Both the position numbers and the translations under genes were made by a program. A stretch of 64,000 nt of DNA from Apostichopus japonicus (Eukaryota; Echinodermata; Holothuroidea; Aspidochirotida; Stichopodidae), in contig NC_092580.1 in the NCBI RefSeq assembly GCF_037975245.1, positions 4,192,501 to 4,256,500 of the forward strand, read 5' to 3'. Of the stretch, positions 1 to 12,791 are shown in pieces. Position 1 is the first letter of the stretch. Each line of letters opens with the position of its first letter. Under the pieces are notes generated by a model. The model saw only the letters and a program-made list of their open reading frames with translations, was not told the origin of the DNA and did no database searches.

Positions 1-939
1 GTAAAACATATTTGACAAGTTGAAGGAGATACAAGTGCAAGAAGGATTGTTTAACATGAAAAGCTGACAGATCTTTTGAGGGAGTAACTAAATGGTCGTG
101 ACTAAATAGGCCAGGAATGAGCTTCATCCTTGAGTGAGCTGGCGGTGTGTCGTACTAGTATAAACTTGGCAATCTGGAACAGGGATGCTGACTATTCAAC
201 AAAAATTAAATGTAATTAACACAAAGATCAGGGGTGAAAGAGCAAAGTCAAAAGAAGCCCCAGGAAAAAAAACTGTACTTCTGGCAACACCTTTAATGTC
301 AAACAAACAAATGTAGACACCCTCTACTCCCACACTGCACCACCCCACACTGCACCAACCCCCCCCCCCATACATACAAAGAAACCTCTTGTATTTCATA
401 CCAACCTTCCTATTTCTTATTGCATACTATTTGGCCCATCCATTAACTAAATTATATGTTCACACTTTTTTATGCTTGCTTGTGACATTGACCATAACAA
501 GAAATTTGTGCATTCAATACCAAGAGGAGAGACATCACACTTTATTTGGTCCAGAGTGACCTCTGTACAAGACAGAGTGATAAAGAAAATGTGTAAATAC
601 AAATAATTCCATTGTGCATATTGTTCAATAATCAGACAATATTGGTAAAACTGTTAATTGGTTGAAATGGCCACTCACTGGGGGGTCATCAGCTGTATAC
701 ATTTTGGGAGTTGTGATTAATTAGACCCACAGGATATTCCCGTATGATGTATCTTCAAGCCAGGTTACATACAGATAATGATAACCAGTGACTGTGACAT
801 AGGCTTGAGATTTGAGGGTGTGGGGTGGCACTGGTGGGGGGGGGGAGCACCATGACCGTTTGTACACCACTGTTGACAATAACTGGGGGGGGCTGATGTC
901 CCCCTCTTCTGGTGGCTGATGAATCCTGATAATACTTAC
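1..939. other. Intron of the CUB gene, no exon seen
   Basis: This lies downstream of exon C on the minus strand. I looked for the missing final third of CUB2 (a YCG motif followed by a GF segment) and did not find it. Short C-rich runs near 360 and 835 are simple sequence. Confidence 0.5.
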
Positions 940-1152
940 TGCTGTTGCGTCCGTCTCGTATTTCCAAGTAGTCGTAATCGCAGTTTGTTCTGGTATCTCC
1001 GTTTTCCAACCAAAAGTCGACAAAGACCAGCTTGACCCTCTTCCTATTGCCAACTTGTATTTTGTAGACACAGTCTAGGTTGGTGTTGTACTTAGACGGG
1101 TAGTTTGGGGACATGATCTCTCCAGACGGTCCATAGAACGTCCTCGAACAAC
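940..1152 (-). CDS. CUB gene exon C (start of second CUB domain)
   Basis: The acceptor is a T-rich tract ending TTCTCAG at 1153 and the donor is GTAAGTATT at 931-939. The exon is 213 bp, enters with one base carried over and leaves one base. It encodes about the first two thirds of a CUB domain, up to the DYDYLEIRDGRNS motif. The last third (the YCG and GF segments) is not seen in 1-939. Confidence 0.85.
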
Positions 1153-4100
1153 CTGAGAAAATGGTAAAAATAAAGATGGCTTACACATGCATTACTATAA
1201 CCTTGTTCTACCTTACACAGAGAGGTGTAAAACTCAGCAAGTTTTCACTAGGGTAGCAACACTTCCCTCCTCCTCCACGTTACTCTTCCCTCCTTCCTAC
1301 TCCCCCCCCCATGACACCCCCTCATTCAAACACTCTTGAGATGTATGCACCAGGCTAAAGAGAATAAAGTAATACTCATGTATTATAACCTACATAACAC
1401 CTACATGACACCTACATGACACACCTACATGACATACCTACATGACATACCTACATGACATACCTACATGACATACCTACATGACACCTACAAGACAGCA
1501 TGTTCCTCCAGGGAAAAAGTAAATCTAAGAAGGATTTACAAAACAAAACTCGGAGCCAAACTGATAGAAGTTACAAACTCTTCAGGATTTGATATATATT
1601 TGTTATCAATTATTTCCCAAACTGCTCAAATTAGTAGTATTTTACATTGACATATTTTGTAAAAGCAACAGACTTGACGAATCCATGAAACAGGATATAT
1701 ATCATTACCCCTGAAGGATAGAAAAGTAAGTGAAGAGAACCTTCATTCCAAACGACACTGCAGAACTGATATTTCATTTTCTGTTATCGAAAAGTATGAT
1801 TTTTAAATTTCAGGTATGATACCGTTGTATTCTTTTGCAGAATCCATATGTATCTCAAATTAGATTATTCTTTTCACCTTTCTTACGGGAACATTTATAG
1901 ACCATTTCCATGGAAGACATGTACAAAATTGGGGTTCGTTACACTATGATTGGAGCAGAATACATCCATGAAAATCATAAGCATTTTTAGGAGAGGGTGA
2001 TTTGTCCTGAAAGATTCACGACTAGTTTCTCTATTATTAGTCTCAGGTCATATGTATCATCTTTACATGTCACGGAAGCACATGTGAAGTCAAATTTTAA
2101 AAAAAAAAATGCAAGAATCTATTATTTTTTTTTTTTTGGGCCCATCTGCAAGCCATGCTGAAAGGAGGGTTTGCATGACAAAGTTACTTTAACAGATTTA
2201 TAGCTCTTCATAACAGAGAACACTAGTTAGTAGCTTTTATATTTGAAAGATGCATTCTGTAAAAATTGTCTCGGCAACCAAGGAAACATGGAGGTATGAC
2301 ATCCCAACCAATTCTCTTCAAACCTCCATTTCCCCTCCCACCAAACCCCTCAACACCTCACCCAAATGTAGCTTCCATAGTTTTCATGCTGTTGCAAAAT
2401 TCTGCTTCCCTAAGTAAAATCCAAGACTTTCCTTTAGCTTAGAGAGGAGTTAAATCTTCATGACAATATAGAAAAGTCGTAATATTTGGATATTTGCTTC
2501 ACTTGGTCCATTTAAAGGCTAACCTAATAAAAGTTTTGGAAATCCAATACACTAATTCTATGGACACTGTTATGTGGCAATGCTCAGCACAGGCAGACGC
2601 ATACATACATTTACCCAGTTAATAACACCTCTCCACTAAAGGAGTATAACACTGGATGTAACCGGCTAACACAGAACAAAAACTCCATTTTCCCCACTTT
2701 GTTAATTTATAGAATTTAATCTTTCAGAATTATCGACATCTGGAATGTTTTGATGACAGCATGTTACCTTGGTGACTAAAGAGTAAAGGTAAGGATGCCA
2801 CTTTGCATCACTTGTTTATTGAGCTCCCAAAAGATTGTCGTCTTGAAATCTAAGTGTCCCAACCGTGTATTTATTACCAAAACCATGTATTTATTACCAA
2901 CGCAATGTCACTTTACAAAGAACAAATACTGTATGGATGTCACCTATGCAACAATACGTTATGTAAGTTAAATTCATTAGAGTCACTAAGTTTCATATGT
3001 CAAGATCTGAGTGTCTGTAGCAACATGCTGTTCTCATCAGTTAATTGACAATGTATACATGTCATGAAGATCCCACTACATACTTTTAGTTATAATGTTT
3101 TTGCCATTTTCAGTTTAACATGTGTTTGAAACCTGTGTGTTAAAGTAGCAAGGTGTACTTTTCAATGGAGTTTCATGTGACAACAAGTAATAGGTTACTA
3201 TAAGGGTTGCCATATGTTATCAATTGTTAAATATCATTTGAGTAACTCAAAATCTCATTACCTGAAATCTGATTATTTACAAGTGGCAACTGTTAGGTCA
3301 GTAAACTAATGATGCCACTATGTGCCACTTGTTATTATATTTTCAGCAGCTGGGTTTATAACACGCTATCTAAGGTTACTTGAAAGTGTAAATTAAAGTA
3401 CGGATGTCACTGAGTGCCACTTGTTATAATGTATTCAGCAGCCTGGATGTTTTTGCCATCTAAGGTTACTTGACAATGTAAATTAAAAAGTATGGATGTC
3501 ACTGTGTGCCACTTGTTATATTGTATTCAGCAGCCAGGGTGCTTTTTCATAGTCAGGTGACTTGACAATGTAAGTTATAGTAAGGATGCCACTGTGTAGA
3601 GCTTGTCGTAATGTATTTAGCAGCTGGGTTATGTTTGCCATGTCTCACCTCTCACTAGTACACAAATACATGAGCATAAACCATATTATGACACTATTGT
3701 CACACAAAGGAATGCTGAATAAGTTAAGAATGCCTGTTCCTGTTTGATGGCAAATATCAACATTTATAGGGTACGGTTCCTAGAAAAGTTTCTATACTGA
3801 TCAACACACTAGCTGCTTACTTTTAAAGATTAAGACACCTGGTGGGGGTCAATGGTACAAGATTTGCACAATTTCAGAACTGAAAATGCAGTCTGTTCCT
3901 AATATTTCCTTTTTTCCCATGAAGGAATATCCAAACATGAATTCATCCAATTAGGAGAACCGAAGCTGGGGCAAGCCGATCATACCGTCCCAAATGAAAA
4001 TGTTTCCATTTGTTTAGATAAATCTGGCTCCAATAAATGTCATCACTGGAGAGCTTTAAAATAATAACAAACAGTTTTAAAAATAGTTTCCTATCCTACA

Positions 4101-6104
4101 AAACTGGTACCTGGAATTGCTACAATTAAACCAGATTTTTAAATCCTGACTTTAAATCATTTACTTCACCCACACAAGTGCAATTATCCAACCTTTGCTC
4201 TCTCGGTTATGACTAATGTTAATGGAGGAAATATTACTATTGAAATTACTGTACCTTGGCTGGTGTTGCCTTTTAAAATAAAAAAAATGAAAATATGGCC
4301 AATGCAAGGGGTCAACATGAGGAATCACACGGTTCAAAGTTCAGCTATTCAGTTCTTTGTAATTACATTTTTTGCTGGCAAACAGTAATTGTGATCGCTG
4401 TAGTTCATACTCAACAATCACATTTGTTCATTGAAATCTCAAAATTAAATTTCCATTCCGCTGATATTCGCATATTAAATTTTACAAGAATTCCTGATCA
4501 TTCCTGTTCCCCTGGTGAGAAAGCCCATTGGATTGGTCACATATACTTTAAAAGAAAGAATGAAAGTTCAAAAGGATTTTTTTTTTTGGTTAACCCCATG
4601 AGAAAACTTCAGATAAAGAACAGATTTACAAAATCTTTGCTCACAAGTTAAACCACAAGGGACAGCCATCACTAACTTAATTTGCACAGTACACTGACTG
4701 CCCATTTATCAGGGCAGGATCCAGGATTCCTTTAAAGGAAAGGGACATGAAAATGGGTGTATACACCCCCCCCCAACCCATGCCCAACTTTTGGTGATAA
4801 ACTTTGAACTCAAATTGTGTCCGAGGGAATTATCTTGGAGATCCATTAATCCTCCAGAATCAATTCTCTCAAAGCTGCCCTACAGTATCTGAAACCACAG
4901 CCTTAATGACGACAAGGATCACCATTAAAAATGGCCATGATTGTGATCGTGGACATAACATGAGAGACCTGCCTAGGATGGGGGGTAAGGTTGGGGGGGC
5001 AGGGAAGGGGCTTACCAGTGCTGTAGTTGACGCTGAAGCCGAGTCTTTCGATGGTCATATCCGATATGAATTTCATGAAAATTGATTGGCTGCTGGAAGT
5101 GAGAGGGCCCGGCTGATTCATTCCACAGTACTTCCCTATCAACGGACTGTTGGCGTTCCTACCGTCGTAGATCTCCAAATAGTCATAACTGTATCGAGAA
5201 AAAAAAGACAAATCCTTACAAAATTGAGAGAAATTTCACTTCCCTTTTGTTTTAACAATTCTGAAATGTTTCAAGTTTGGGAATAGGAGAGATGCAGTGA
5301 ATACAATATATTTACAACAGTGTGGAAGACGTAGGTCGATAAAAAGACAGACTAGGGTGGGTGAATGCCAATGATGTGTGACACACAGTACGTGGGGAAT
5401 CAAAGTTAGTGAGGCTCATAGAATGATGTTAGCTTAATATTGAATCATTCTGAATGACTGACTCATTGCGAGCCACTCATGGTGAGTGACCCTGAGCTCC
5501 TCCAAGCCACTTTGGAGTGACCCCCATTTGGGGTGAATCCCAGGCCCTATATTAAACACACAGTGGTGGCCCAATTTAATTTTTAATCAATCCTGATAGG
5601 TCAAAGCCAGTGAACAAATCATTGTGAGCATTAAATGTCTTATGAATTGATGCCACGATGTGTGACCAGGGCCATCAGTGTGCACGACAGACCCATTGTG
5701 AGATTCTCCTTGTGAGCAGTTATTAGTTACCGACAGGGCCCACTCGGTGACTCCCTACACTTGCAGGAAATCAAAGTGGATTATATTTGCAAAGGTTTTG
5801 CTGGCTGGATAAAAAGGTAATTCGAGACTTTGTCAGCTAAATTGAATAAATATTGTACTCACTGGCATCCTGGAGACTCCTCCAATTCAAACGTACTAAA
5901 CAACAAAGTGATGTGGTTGGTGTATTCTGTCGTGATCAGCCATTCGCAGTTGACGTCACTAGGGTACTTTCCAGGGTGGTTTGGCGACTGCACCTTCCCC
6001 TCTCCTGCATATAGTACCTCACCGCACCTCAGCGCACCACCGGTGACCCCTTCTATAAAAAGACATGCTGCGATGCTGATGAACAGAAAGACAGGACAGG
6101 TTTT
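940..6104 (-). CDS. CUB-domain secreted or receptor protein, 5' part (3 exons visible)
   Basis: Three minus-strand exons (5863-6104, 5016-5188, 940-1152) join in frame through GT..AG junctions. Exon A supplies a hydrophobic leader (core FLFISIAACLFIEG) followed by the start of a CUB domain. Exon B completes it, with the family landmarks CGEV, SPNHPGKYP, NCEW, GC-YDYLEIYDGR, YCG and GFSVNY; all four CUB cysteines are present. Exon C opens a second CUB domain (GCSRTFYG, SPNYPSKY, DCVY, NCDYDYLEIRDGR). The leader and CUB domains imply an extracellular or membrane-anchored protein mediating protein or Ca2+-dependent contacts. Tolloid, cubilin and neuropilin-like proteins all share this module, so no gene name is justified. 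The remaining exons lie beyond the left edge, so this is partial. The true start Met is unclear: an in-frame Met at 6212 would put 36 residues before the leader, whereas an AG at 6105-6106 would let an upstream exon supply the Met. Confidence 0.85.
1388..1495. repeat. 13-bp microsatellite, CTACATGACATAC type
   Basis: CTACATGACA and CTACATGACATAC units repeat about eight times in the intron between exons C and B of the CUB gene. An ORF reading through it is a by-product of the repeat. Confidence 0.85.
1496..3308. other. CUB gene intron, unannotated
   Basis: AT-rich intron sequence with no conserved exon. Weak relatives of the repeat at 3.3-3.6 kb appear near 2794 (GGATGCCACTTTGCATCAC) and 2935, suggesting the array once extended further left. 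Confidence 0.4.
3309..3640. repeat. Degenerate tandem repeat, about 90-bp unit, four copies
   Basis: Copies begin near 3311, 3403, 3495 and 3585 with GATGYCACT followed by GTGCCACTTGTTAT, a CAGCAGC block about 25 bases on, then GGTTACTTGACAATGTAA. Spacing is 89-92 bp. The copies differ by scattered substitutions, so the array is old. It is intronic in the CUB gene. Confidence 0.75.
3641..5015. other. CUB gene intron, unannotated
   Basis: I see no further exon between the repeat and exon B. A C-rich run lies near 4766. An open frame at 4295-4651 on the plus strand has no recognisable motif. Confidence 0.4.
5016..5188 (-). CDS. CUB gene exon B (second half of CUB1)
   Basis: The exon is bounded by an acceptor (TTTTCTCGATACAG) and the donor GTAAG at 5011-5015. 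The 173 bp accept two bases from exon A (making His in GCHYDY) and leave one. Motifs are YDYLEIYDGR, IGKYCG, SSQSIFMKF and GFSVNY, the canonical second half of a CUB domain. Confidence 0.88.
5189..5862. other. CUB gene intron, unannotated
   Basis: The intron separates the two halves of CUB1. It contains many GTGA/TGAGTGAC words around 5440-5560 but no clear periodic repeat. Confidence 0.5.
5863..6104 (-). CDS. CUB gene exon A (signal peptide and first half of CUB1)
   Basis: The donor GTGAGTAC lies at 5855-5862. The exon encodes a hydrophobic leader, GGALRCGEV, the SPNHPGKYP loop, NCEW and the strand FSTFELEES. The right limit is my choice at the AG at 6105-6106, because a leader normally lies close to its Met; the frame stays open to an alternative Met at 6212. 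Confidence 0.75.
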
Positions 6105-6669
6105 CTGGATATAATCACAAATAACAACAGTTTTGCGACGTAATTGACATGAAAAGAAAATGAGGAGCTGACAAAAAGAATTTTCCGGAACAATTTTGGA
6201 GTCAATGTCCAAAGAAAAAATTATCTTGAATTGATATAGTCAACATCTTCAATGTGCAACAACTGAAAATTTGATACCGATGTAGCTCTAATCAATTTTT
6301 CTGTTGTGATCATGTAAAATTTATACAATATGGAAGCAGGGTAGACAAAATTTTTTATAAAGCTTACTTTACCTTGAAAGTACATTGCCATGGATATCCA
6401 TAATAACAGCGCTAAACAGGAACTTATCCTGACATATTACAACGACAGATTTATGTTGCCGACTACATTCATTAAGTATACAGGTTGGTTCAGACAATTA
6501 ATGTATTACGTGCTGTATTTTGCTCCGATGGCCGCTAAAAGTTTAACAAGTGGGTTACCTCCTTAAATGACGAACAATGGTAGCGTTTACATGTCTTTTG
6601 CGATAAATAGACGTTTGTGATGAGCAACTACCTCAATCGGATGAGAAAAGTCTCGTTTTGTGTGTAAGG

Positions 6670-6679
6670 TATATATATA
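6670..6679 (-). promoter_or_regulatory. Possible TATA element upstream of the CUB gene
   Basis: A TATATATATA run lies about 560 bp upstream of the leader exon. It could be the core promoter on the minus strand, but TA microsatellites are common in this window, so this is only a position to test. Confidence 0.15.
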
Positions 6680-7027
6680 CACCCTGGTGCAAAGTATACG
6701 GTCAGGACACGCTCACATGTAATCCATATATTAATATTGTAAGAAAGATTAAATCAGCTTCCATTTCTTTTTCGTGTTGTTATACTTTCATGATATTGTC
6801 AATTGTCAGGTATTAGGTAAATATCAGCATCTAGACATTTTGACAAACACCACCAGCTCTACCAAGGACAGTAAGCTGCAGTAACGAATATTTATTCAAG
6901 CAATATATCTACTCTCTGATGTCACTATCTGCTCTGTGATGTCACTATTTCAACTTGCTCAAGTCTTCAATCTATAGCAAATGAAGGACCACATGATATC
7001 CCAAAGTAAGTCACATTACTCTGAGCT

Positions 7028-7105
7028 GTTTGAGGGGCTTGTGTGAGGGGCTAGTGTGAGTGGCTAGTGTGAGGGGCTTGTGTGAGGGGCTTCTGTGATG
7101 GGCTC
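7028..7105. repeat. 13-bp tandem repeat GTGTGAGGGGCTA
   Basis: About six units of GTGTGAGGGGCT(A/T) with a few substitutions lie head to tail. Confidence 0.8.
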
Positions 7106-7984
7106 GCCCAATAAATCTCTGTCATATGATAGGGTTAATTATGATGGTTTGATTTGCTTCTCCTTAAAATCTATGTTAAAAAGGGTCTCTGAATTAAATA
7201 AATAATACAACCACCTACAGATGCTGTCTGTTACATTAGATTGATGCAGGAAGAAAGTGCCATGTTGAAAATTTGAAATTTTACACACTCTTAATGTTTG
7301 TTTAAATTAATATTACTTTGTTTCAAAGTTGGCTCAGTGAGGGGAAAAATGGGCCAAGTAAAGGAGAAAAAAAAGAAAACAGGAAGAAAAAAGAAAGTAA
7401 AGAAGGAATTATAAATCTTATGGCTGAAATTCCAATATTTTAATATTTCCCCGATAGATGTATTTGAACAAAATTATTTTCGTATCCTGTCCATATAACA
7501 GGAGTTGACGATGCCACCCAAGAGATAGCTCCCTGCATTTCCTGAGTCATACGATTTTTAATTCCCCTTGACAGCCCGCAGACACTCGCAGACTCCAAAT
7601 AATTGTTATGTTATGAACGGGGTATGACTTTGCACAAACATGCCTCTAGGTATCAGAGATGAGATATCATTAGAAAGCCATTACATACCACAATATGCTT
7701 ATCAGGGGTCATTCTTGATATATCCTGATGGGCATCAAATTAGAAGGAATAATAATAAGAATAAAAAAGTATAAAAAAAGGTGATCCCCTGGGTGAAGAG
7801 ATTACTACTAGAAGGTGATTAGAAAGAGCACAGGTGTACTGAACAGCTGACAGGGGTCAGAAGGTATTTCTTACTTTCCTTGTTTTTCAGCAAGGTAGCT
7901 TGAGGGGAGAGGTCAAGAGGTCAATCTCTTTGCTGATTAAAGACTTCCTGACATAGTCTGCTTGTCGTTCTTTTCTTAAGTATA
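7106..7984. other. Intergenic, nothing recognised
   Basis: AT-rich sequence with an A-rich block at 7355-7400. No exon, RNA gene or repeat structure was identified. Confidence 0.5.
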
Positions 7985-8675
7985 TACATCACCAGTATAT
8001 CCCCTACCACCCACCCCCCCAGATTATGTCACTACCCCAGTACATCACCACCCATCCCCCAGACTCTGTCACTGTCCCAGTACATCACCAGCCATCCCCC
8101 AGTCTCTGTCACTACCCCAGTATATCCCGACCCATCCCCAGATGCTGTCACTTCCCCAGTTTATCACCACAAACCTCCAGACTCTGTCACTGTCCTAGTA
8201 TATCACCACCTATCCCCAAAGACTGTCACTGTCCCAATCATAACCACCCATTCCCCAGACTCTGCCACTATCCCAGTACATCACCACCCACCCCCCAGAC
8301 TGTCCCAGTACATCACCACCCCTCAGACTCTGTCGCTACCCCAGTCCATCACCACCCATCACCCAGACTCTGTCACTACCCAAGTACATGACCACCCATC
8401 CCCCCAGATGCGGTCATTACACCAGTAAATCACCACCCATCCCCCCAGACTCTTTCACTGTCCCAGTACATCACCATCCATTCCCCAGACTCTGTCACTA
8501 CCCCAGTATATCACCTCCCATCCCCAGACTGTCACTGTCCCAGTTCATCACCACCCATCCCCCAGACTCTGTCACTACCCCAGTACATCACCGCCCATCC
8601 CCAAGGTGCTGTCACTACCCCAGTATATACCACCCATCCCCCCTTCCCTCTCCCAGATTCTGTCAATGCCTCAGT
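7985..8675. repeat. 40-bp C-rich minisatellite
   Basis: About 17 units built on CCAGTACATCACCACCCATC followed by CCCCAGACTCTGTCACTACC. Individual units vary by substitution and 1-3 base gaps. The long open frames across it (plus 8026-8391 and 8388-8681, minus 8532-8792) are a consequence of stop-poor repeats and are not genes. Confidence 0.9.
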
Positions 8676-10170
8676 ATGTAATTGCATACTGTATGTGCTC
8701 AAGGACGCTCTTAAAATCAAGGTAACTGCCGCGCCATGTTCAAAGAGCAGGGTGACCCTGGGATTCACTCGCTCACATATCCTTACCTGCATTCACGATT
8801 TGTCAACTTGGCACCCCATGCCAAATAGCAGGGAAGCTATGATTAGACTGTCGGACAGACAGGAAATTGATTTGTTTTTGAGCAATCCTCAATAACAAAG
8901 ATCCACGCAGTAGGTAATCGATATTTGGCGAAACAATGTTTCAAATTAACCGACATAGAAAGAGGTTATAAGAAGTTACTGCAGGTGTCTTTGAAACCGA
9001 ATATTACAAACTGTGTTTGAGAAATGGAATGCTCTATGTGGCATACATGAAATATATATAGAGCTAACAGAAACACAATACATGAACACCAGTTTAGGAC
9101 ACATGCTGGCATTAGGGTTGCGTAGAGTTCTCAGTATTGACTCCACCATGCGTTAACAAAACTGTCTGAGGAAAAGATGTAAAGTAGGCCTCGTTTCTTG
9201 GAGGTGCTGAACCTTCCAGTCATTCCCAAACATTAAATCATGTCTCAATGAAGGAGGGTAAAATACTTGCAGGGTGACACTTTGACGATGAGTGTTGACG
9301 TCTGAACACAGGTCACCATTAATTTGACTTTTTTGACATGTGTGACATTTACGGTGAACTGAGTTGTCTATCATATAAACTACAGTTATTTGACTCAATG
9401 CAAAAAAAAGGTCGAAGAAGAGAAGAAAGTTTCTATCCATTATTTGTACTGTGATGGAATGCCTTTCACAAGCTATGCTGTTCTTCTACCCATTACTAGG
9501 CCCTCTTCTTTCCTCACACACATTCCACGTACCCTTCCTCACCCCTTGGCACACAGACTCGATCCCACAAGTCCCTTCTTTGACTATGATGGAACCTATA
9601 CCGCATTAAAAAAGTTTTGTTTTGATTACTACATCAAACGTGAATTGTTACCAGACATGCAAAATGAATTGTAAATCTACCCCCTTCTCCTCCCCCCACC
9701 CCCACCTGAAATTTGCATTAAGCTGTTTCAATACCACTGAAGGTAGTTTTTTTTTAAGCTGTCGCAAACTATAGCCCCCAATGCCACAAAATGCTACAAA
9801 ATACTTAATATTAGACACAGTCCAGTTGTTTTGGACTGGACTAAAGTTTGTTGACGGAATTTGGCTTTTCACTTCATACCTTGATAAAATTGCATTGTAA
9901 TGGCCACAAGTTGTCATCCACAATAGAAACTGTAAACAATCAGGCAATTTGACTTCTAGCCCTTGGAAACAAAACTGTGAACAAGTTACTGCAAAAACAA
10001 AATGGGCCTAAACCAGAAAGAGAAATTTTATGACGAGGTCAAACCAACTTCACGGCAACAATATTTAAAGGCCTTTATGAACAATCTTTGTCTCCTTCCA
10101 CCTGTAAAAAGTTGTTTATTTGTTAAGTGTTTGTTCCATTTGTGTTTTTCATTGTTGAATCATAGAGAAG
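8676..10170. other. Intergenic, nothing recognised
   Basis: No exon-like segment with paired splice sites was found. Open frames near 8.7, 9.3 and 9.7 kb have no recognisable motifs. Confidence 0.45.
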
Positions 10171-10177
10171 GCTTATT

Positions 10178-10250
10178 ATTATCTATATATATATTATATT
10201 ATCTATATATATATATATATATATTATCTATACATATATGTATATATAGG
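10178..10250. repeat. TA-rich microsatellite
   Basis: Interrupted runs of TATATA and ATCTATATAT. Confidence 0.85.
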
Positions 10251-12687
10251 TGCCCAACAGAGATTATTAAGTTTTATTTTGGTCTCAAGGCAGAAGTCAT
10301 TTGGCTGAAAAAATGCTACTTAATAAATTGCTTGAAACAATGATTTCAAAGTCAAAGTCAAAAAAACTCTAGAAACGTCACCAACACTGAGCACCACTTT
10401 AAAGAATTTCACTATAACCATTAACACACAGTGATGTGCACAAACCTGTCAACATGACCTTGACACTTGGGTAAAGGATGAAGGCCAGGGGTGGGGGAGG
10501 AGGGGCATGGACTCCCAAAATTGTCAAAGCAAAGATTTACATTTGGGACTGGTGCCATCGTAAGCAGCACTCTTCTACAACACTGCAAATTGGTTTCGCT
10601 CTTTGCCCACCCCCCCAAACCTTCGTCAGAGTCCCTGTTCCTGAGAGCATTCCAATTTAACATGCACATGGGATAATGAAAGATAACATTTTCAAGCTGC
10701 AATAAAGTTCAATTGTCCATGATTCTCACATGATCCCGCTTTCCACATACTACACAGTACGCAAATATGAGTCACAAAGCGACAAAATCATATGACTCAC
10801 TGGATTATGGCCTAGTTTTGTTACTCAGATGTGAGGTTAACCTACTACAACAACATGCCACTCAGAACTTTATAATCTGACAAATATAATCCGATGTCAT
10901 AAATTTTCTCAGTCAGGACACTTATAAAATCACCTTTTTTTTTTTCTTCTTTAATAGATATGCAGCCGCAAATTCAGCCGCAAGTTGAAGTACTTTCAAC
11001 TATTGTATTTATGGCCATGGTGACAGATCCACCCGTTTAGCATTTAACTTTTCAATACTATATTTTACATGCCAATTAAATACTGTTAAATGCTGTCTGA
11101 ATTGTCCTGTATACACACATGTCCTTCTAATAAGAGTCACTTAGTGGAGGAGCAGGTTGTTATGAATTGAATGGGTGTGAATGAACTTATGGGCACACTA
11201 TTAAATATTATCCACCTCTATTTTATCCCATTTTATCAGCACTGAAGCCCTTTAACAACTCAACTACATTTGTCCTTCACCTTTTGAGAGAATTACACCA
11301 TTCTGTAATACTTATAAATAGTAAACAGATTTGTAGAAACAATGGTAGAGTGGCATGCTGTGCTCAATTGCTCCTGTAGCAAACTTAAAGTGATAAACTG
11401 TGGCAGGGTGATAAAAAAGTCAAACAACCCATCCATGTTTGGCCTACTGGTTGTAGCGGTACGTTATAAACACAGGTAGTTTGTGTCAAAAGTAAAAGAA
11501 CATTGTTCTTCTTTAATACAATCCCTTTAAAATGGTTATGAAAAATCAAGGGCAGAAAGTATCTGAAACCCTTATAGTTCCCAAATTTTTGTGGTCAACC
11601 TCTGCACCCCATAGCTAAAAATGTTAAAAACAATGTGTCATCTCTTACACAATCTTGATAAAGGTACTGTATCTAAAAAGTAGAACGGTGCATTGGCCGT
11701 CCGTGGCCCCCCCCCCCCCGTACATGCTCCCCCTGTTTGCCTATAGCTTTCTGGGCGTCACACTGTTTACCAAAACTTCCAAGAACAGAGCTGTCATGAA
11801 CTTATCACCCTACACCTTTTTTCTTTTCCTTTCTTATCTTCAAGAAGCCTGTTTACATGTCACGCTGTAGTGAACAAGTCACTCAAACTGGGTGCCAGTC
11901 CTAATATTTACAAAGGCTTAGTATATACTGAATTAGACAAGATGTTGTAAGTGTTTCACTTTTAGACAAAACTAAAGAATCAAGTCTATTTATTTTGAGG
12001 TGTGTCGATCTAGCCAATAGTTAGTATTTCAAAATTGTTCTCCCTTCTTGGCAACCAAAACTTGCAATTTTTACTCAAAAATTGGTCACACCTTATCAAT
12101 TCTTTTCAAATACCTTTTGTAAATTACTGCACAATTAAAAACCATGATGTCAGCAGGCCCAGTACTACCCTCATTAAAATACAGAAATGGCAGAGAGCCA
12201 CAAGGTTTTCACGTCTTCAACCCCACACTGTATTTTACCTCCAAAAATGGAAGTATAGCTTTACCTTGGAACAATTTCTTCTATACACATAGAACATCCT
12301 TCTGATAAAATACCTGATCGCATCTGTAATTTCTTTTGAGTTTTGTCCAGCTTCCGTAACTACGGAATGGTAACCACGTAGTTATGATAGTGAAATATTG
12401 GAATTGTTTTTAGTCAATATTGACCAAACCTTGATAATTTCATAAATTTTGCATGGACCTTGACATATTGGAATTCGGGGAAACTGTATCATCCGTGTTT
12501 GGAATGGAAGCCATAAACTTGATCCTGACACTGCAGTTAAAGGTAAACACCCCCCTGTGGAATAGAATACATCTTCCACCAACTTCCTCTCCCCCCCCCC
12601 CCTCCGGCACCTCAAAAGACAACAAAAAACTGCCCAAATTGACCGATGGTTCATTATATATTTATAAACCATGGAAGAGTAACTTAC
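10251..12687. other. Intergenic, nothing firm
   Basis: Apart from poly-C (near 11707 and 12590) and poly-T (near 10937) runs I see no repeat. A possible follow-on exon to the 12.7 kb candidate may start at the CTGCAG near 12532 on the minus strand, but it is not supported enough to call. Confidence 0.4.
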
Positions 12688-12791
12688 AAAGTGCAGATCG
12701 CCTTTTGGAATGTCTTCTTGTTGACTGCCATGCCCCTCCGATATTATTGTCGATGACACAATTGGGAATAAAGACACGGGTAATTTGGATC
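12688..12791 (-). CDS. Candidate coding exon of an unrecognised gene
   Basis: On the minus strand a strong acceptor (GGTTTTTCATTTCCTCCAG) is followed by 104 bp with one open frame of 34 codons and then the donor GTAAGTTAC. The frame (entering two bases in) reads SKLPVSLFPIVSSTIISEGH followed by GSQQEDIPKGDLHF. No family is recognised and neighbouring exons are unproven, so this could be a chance combination. Confidence 0.3.
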
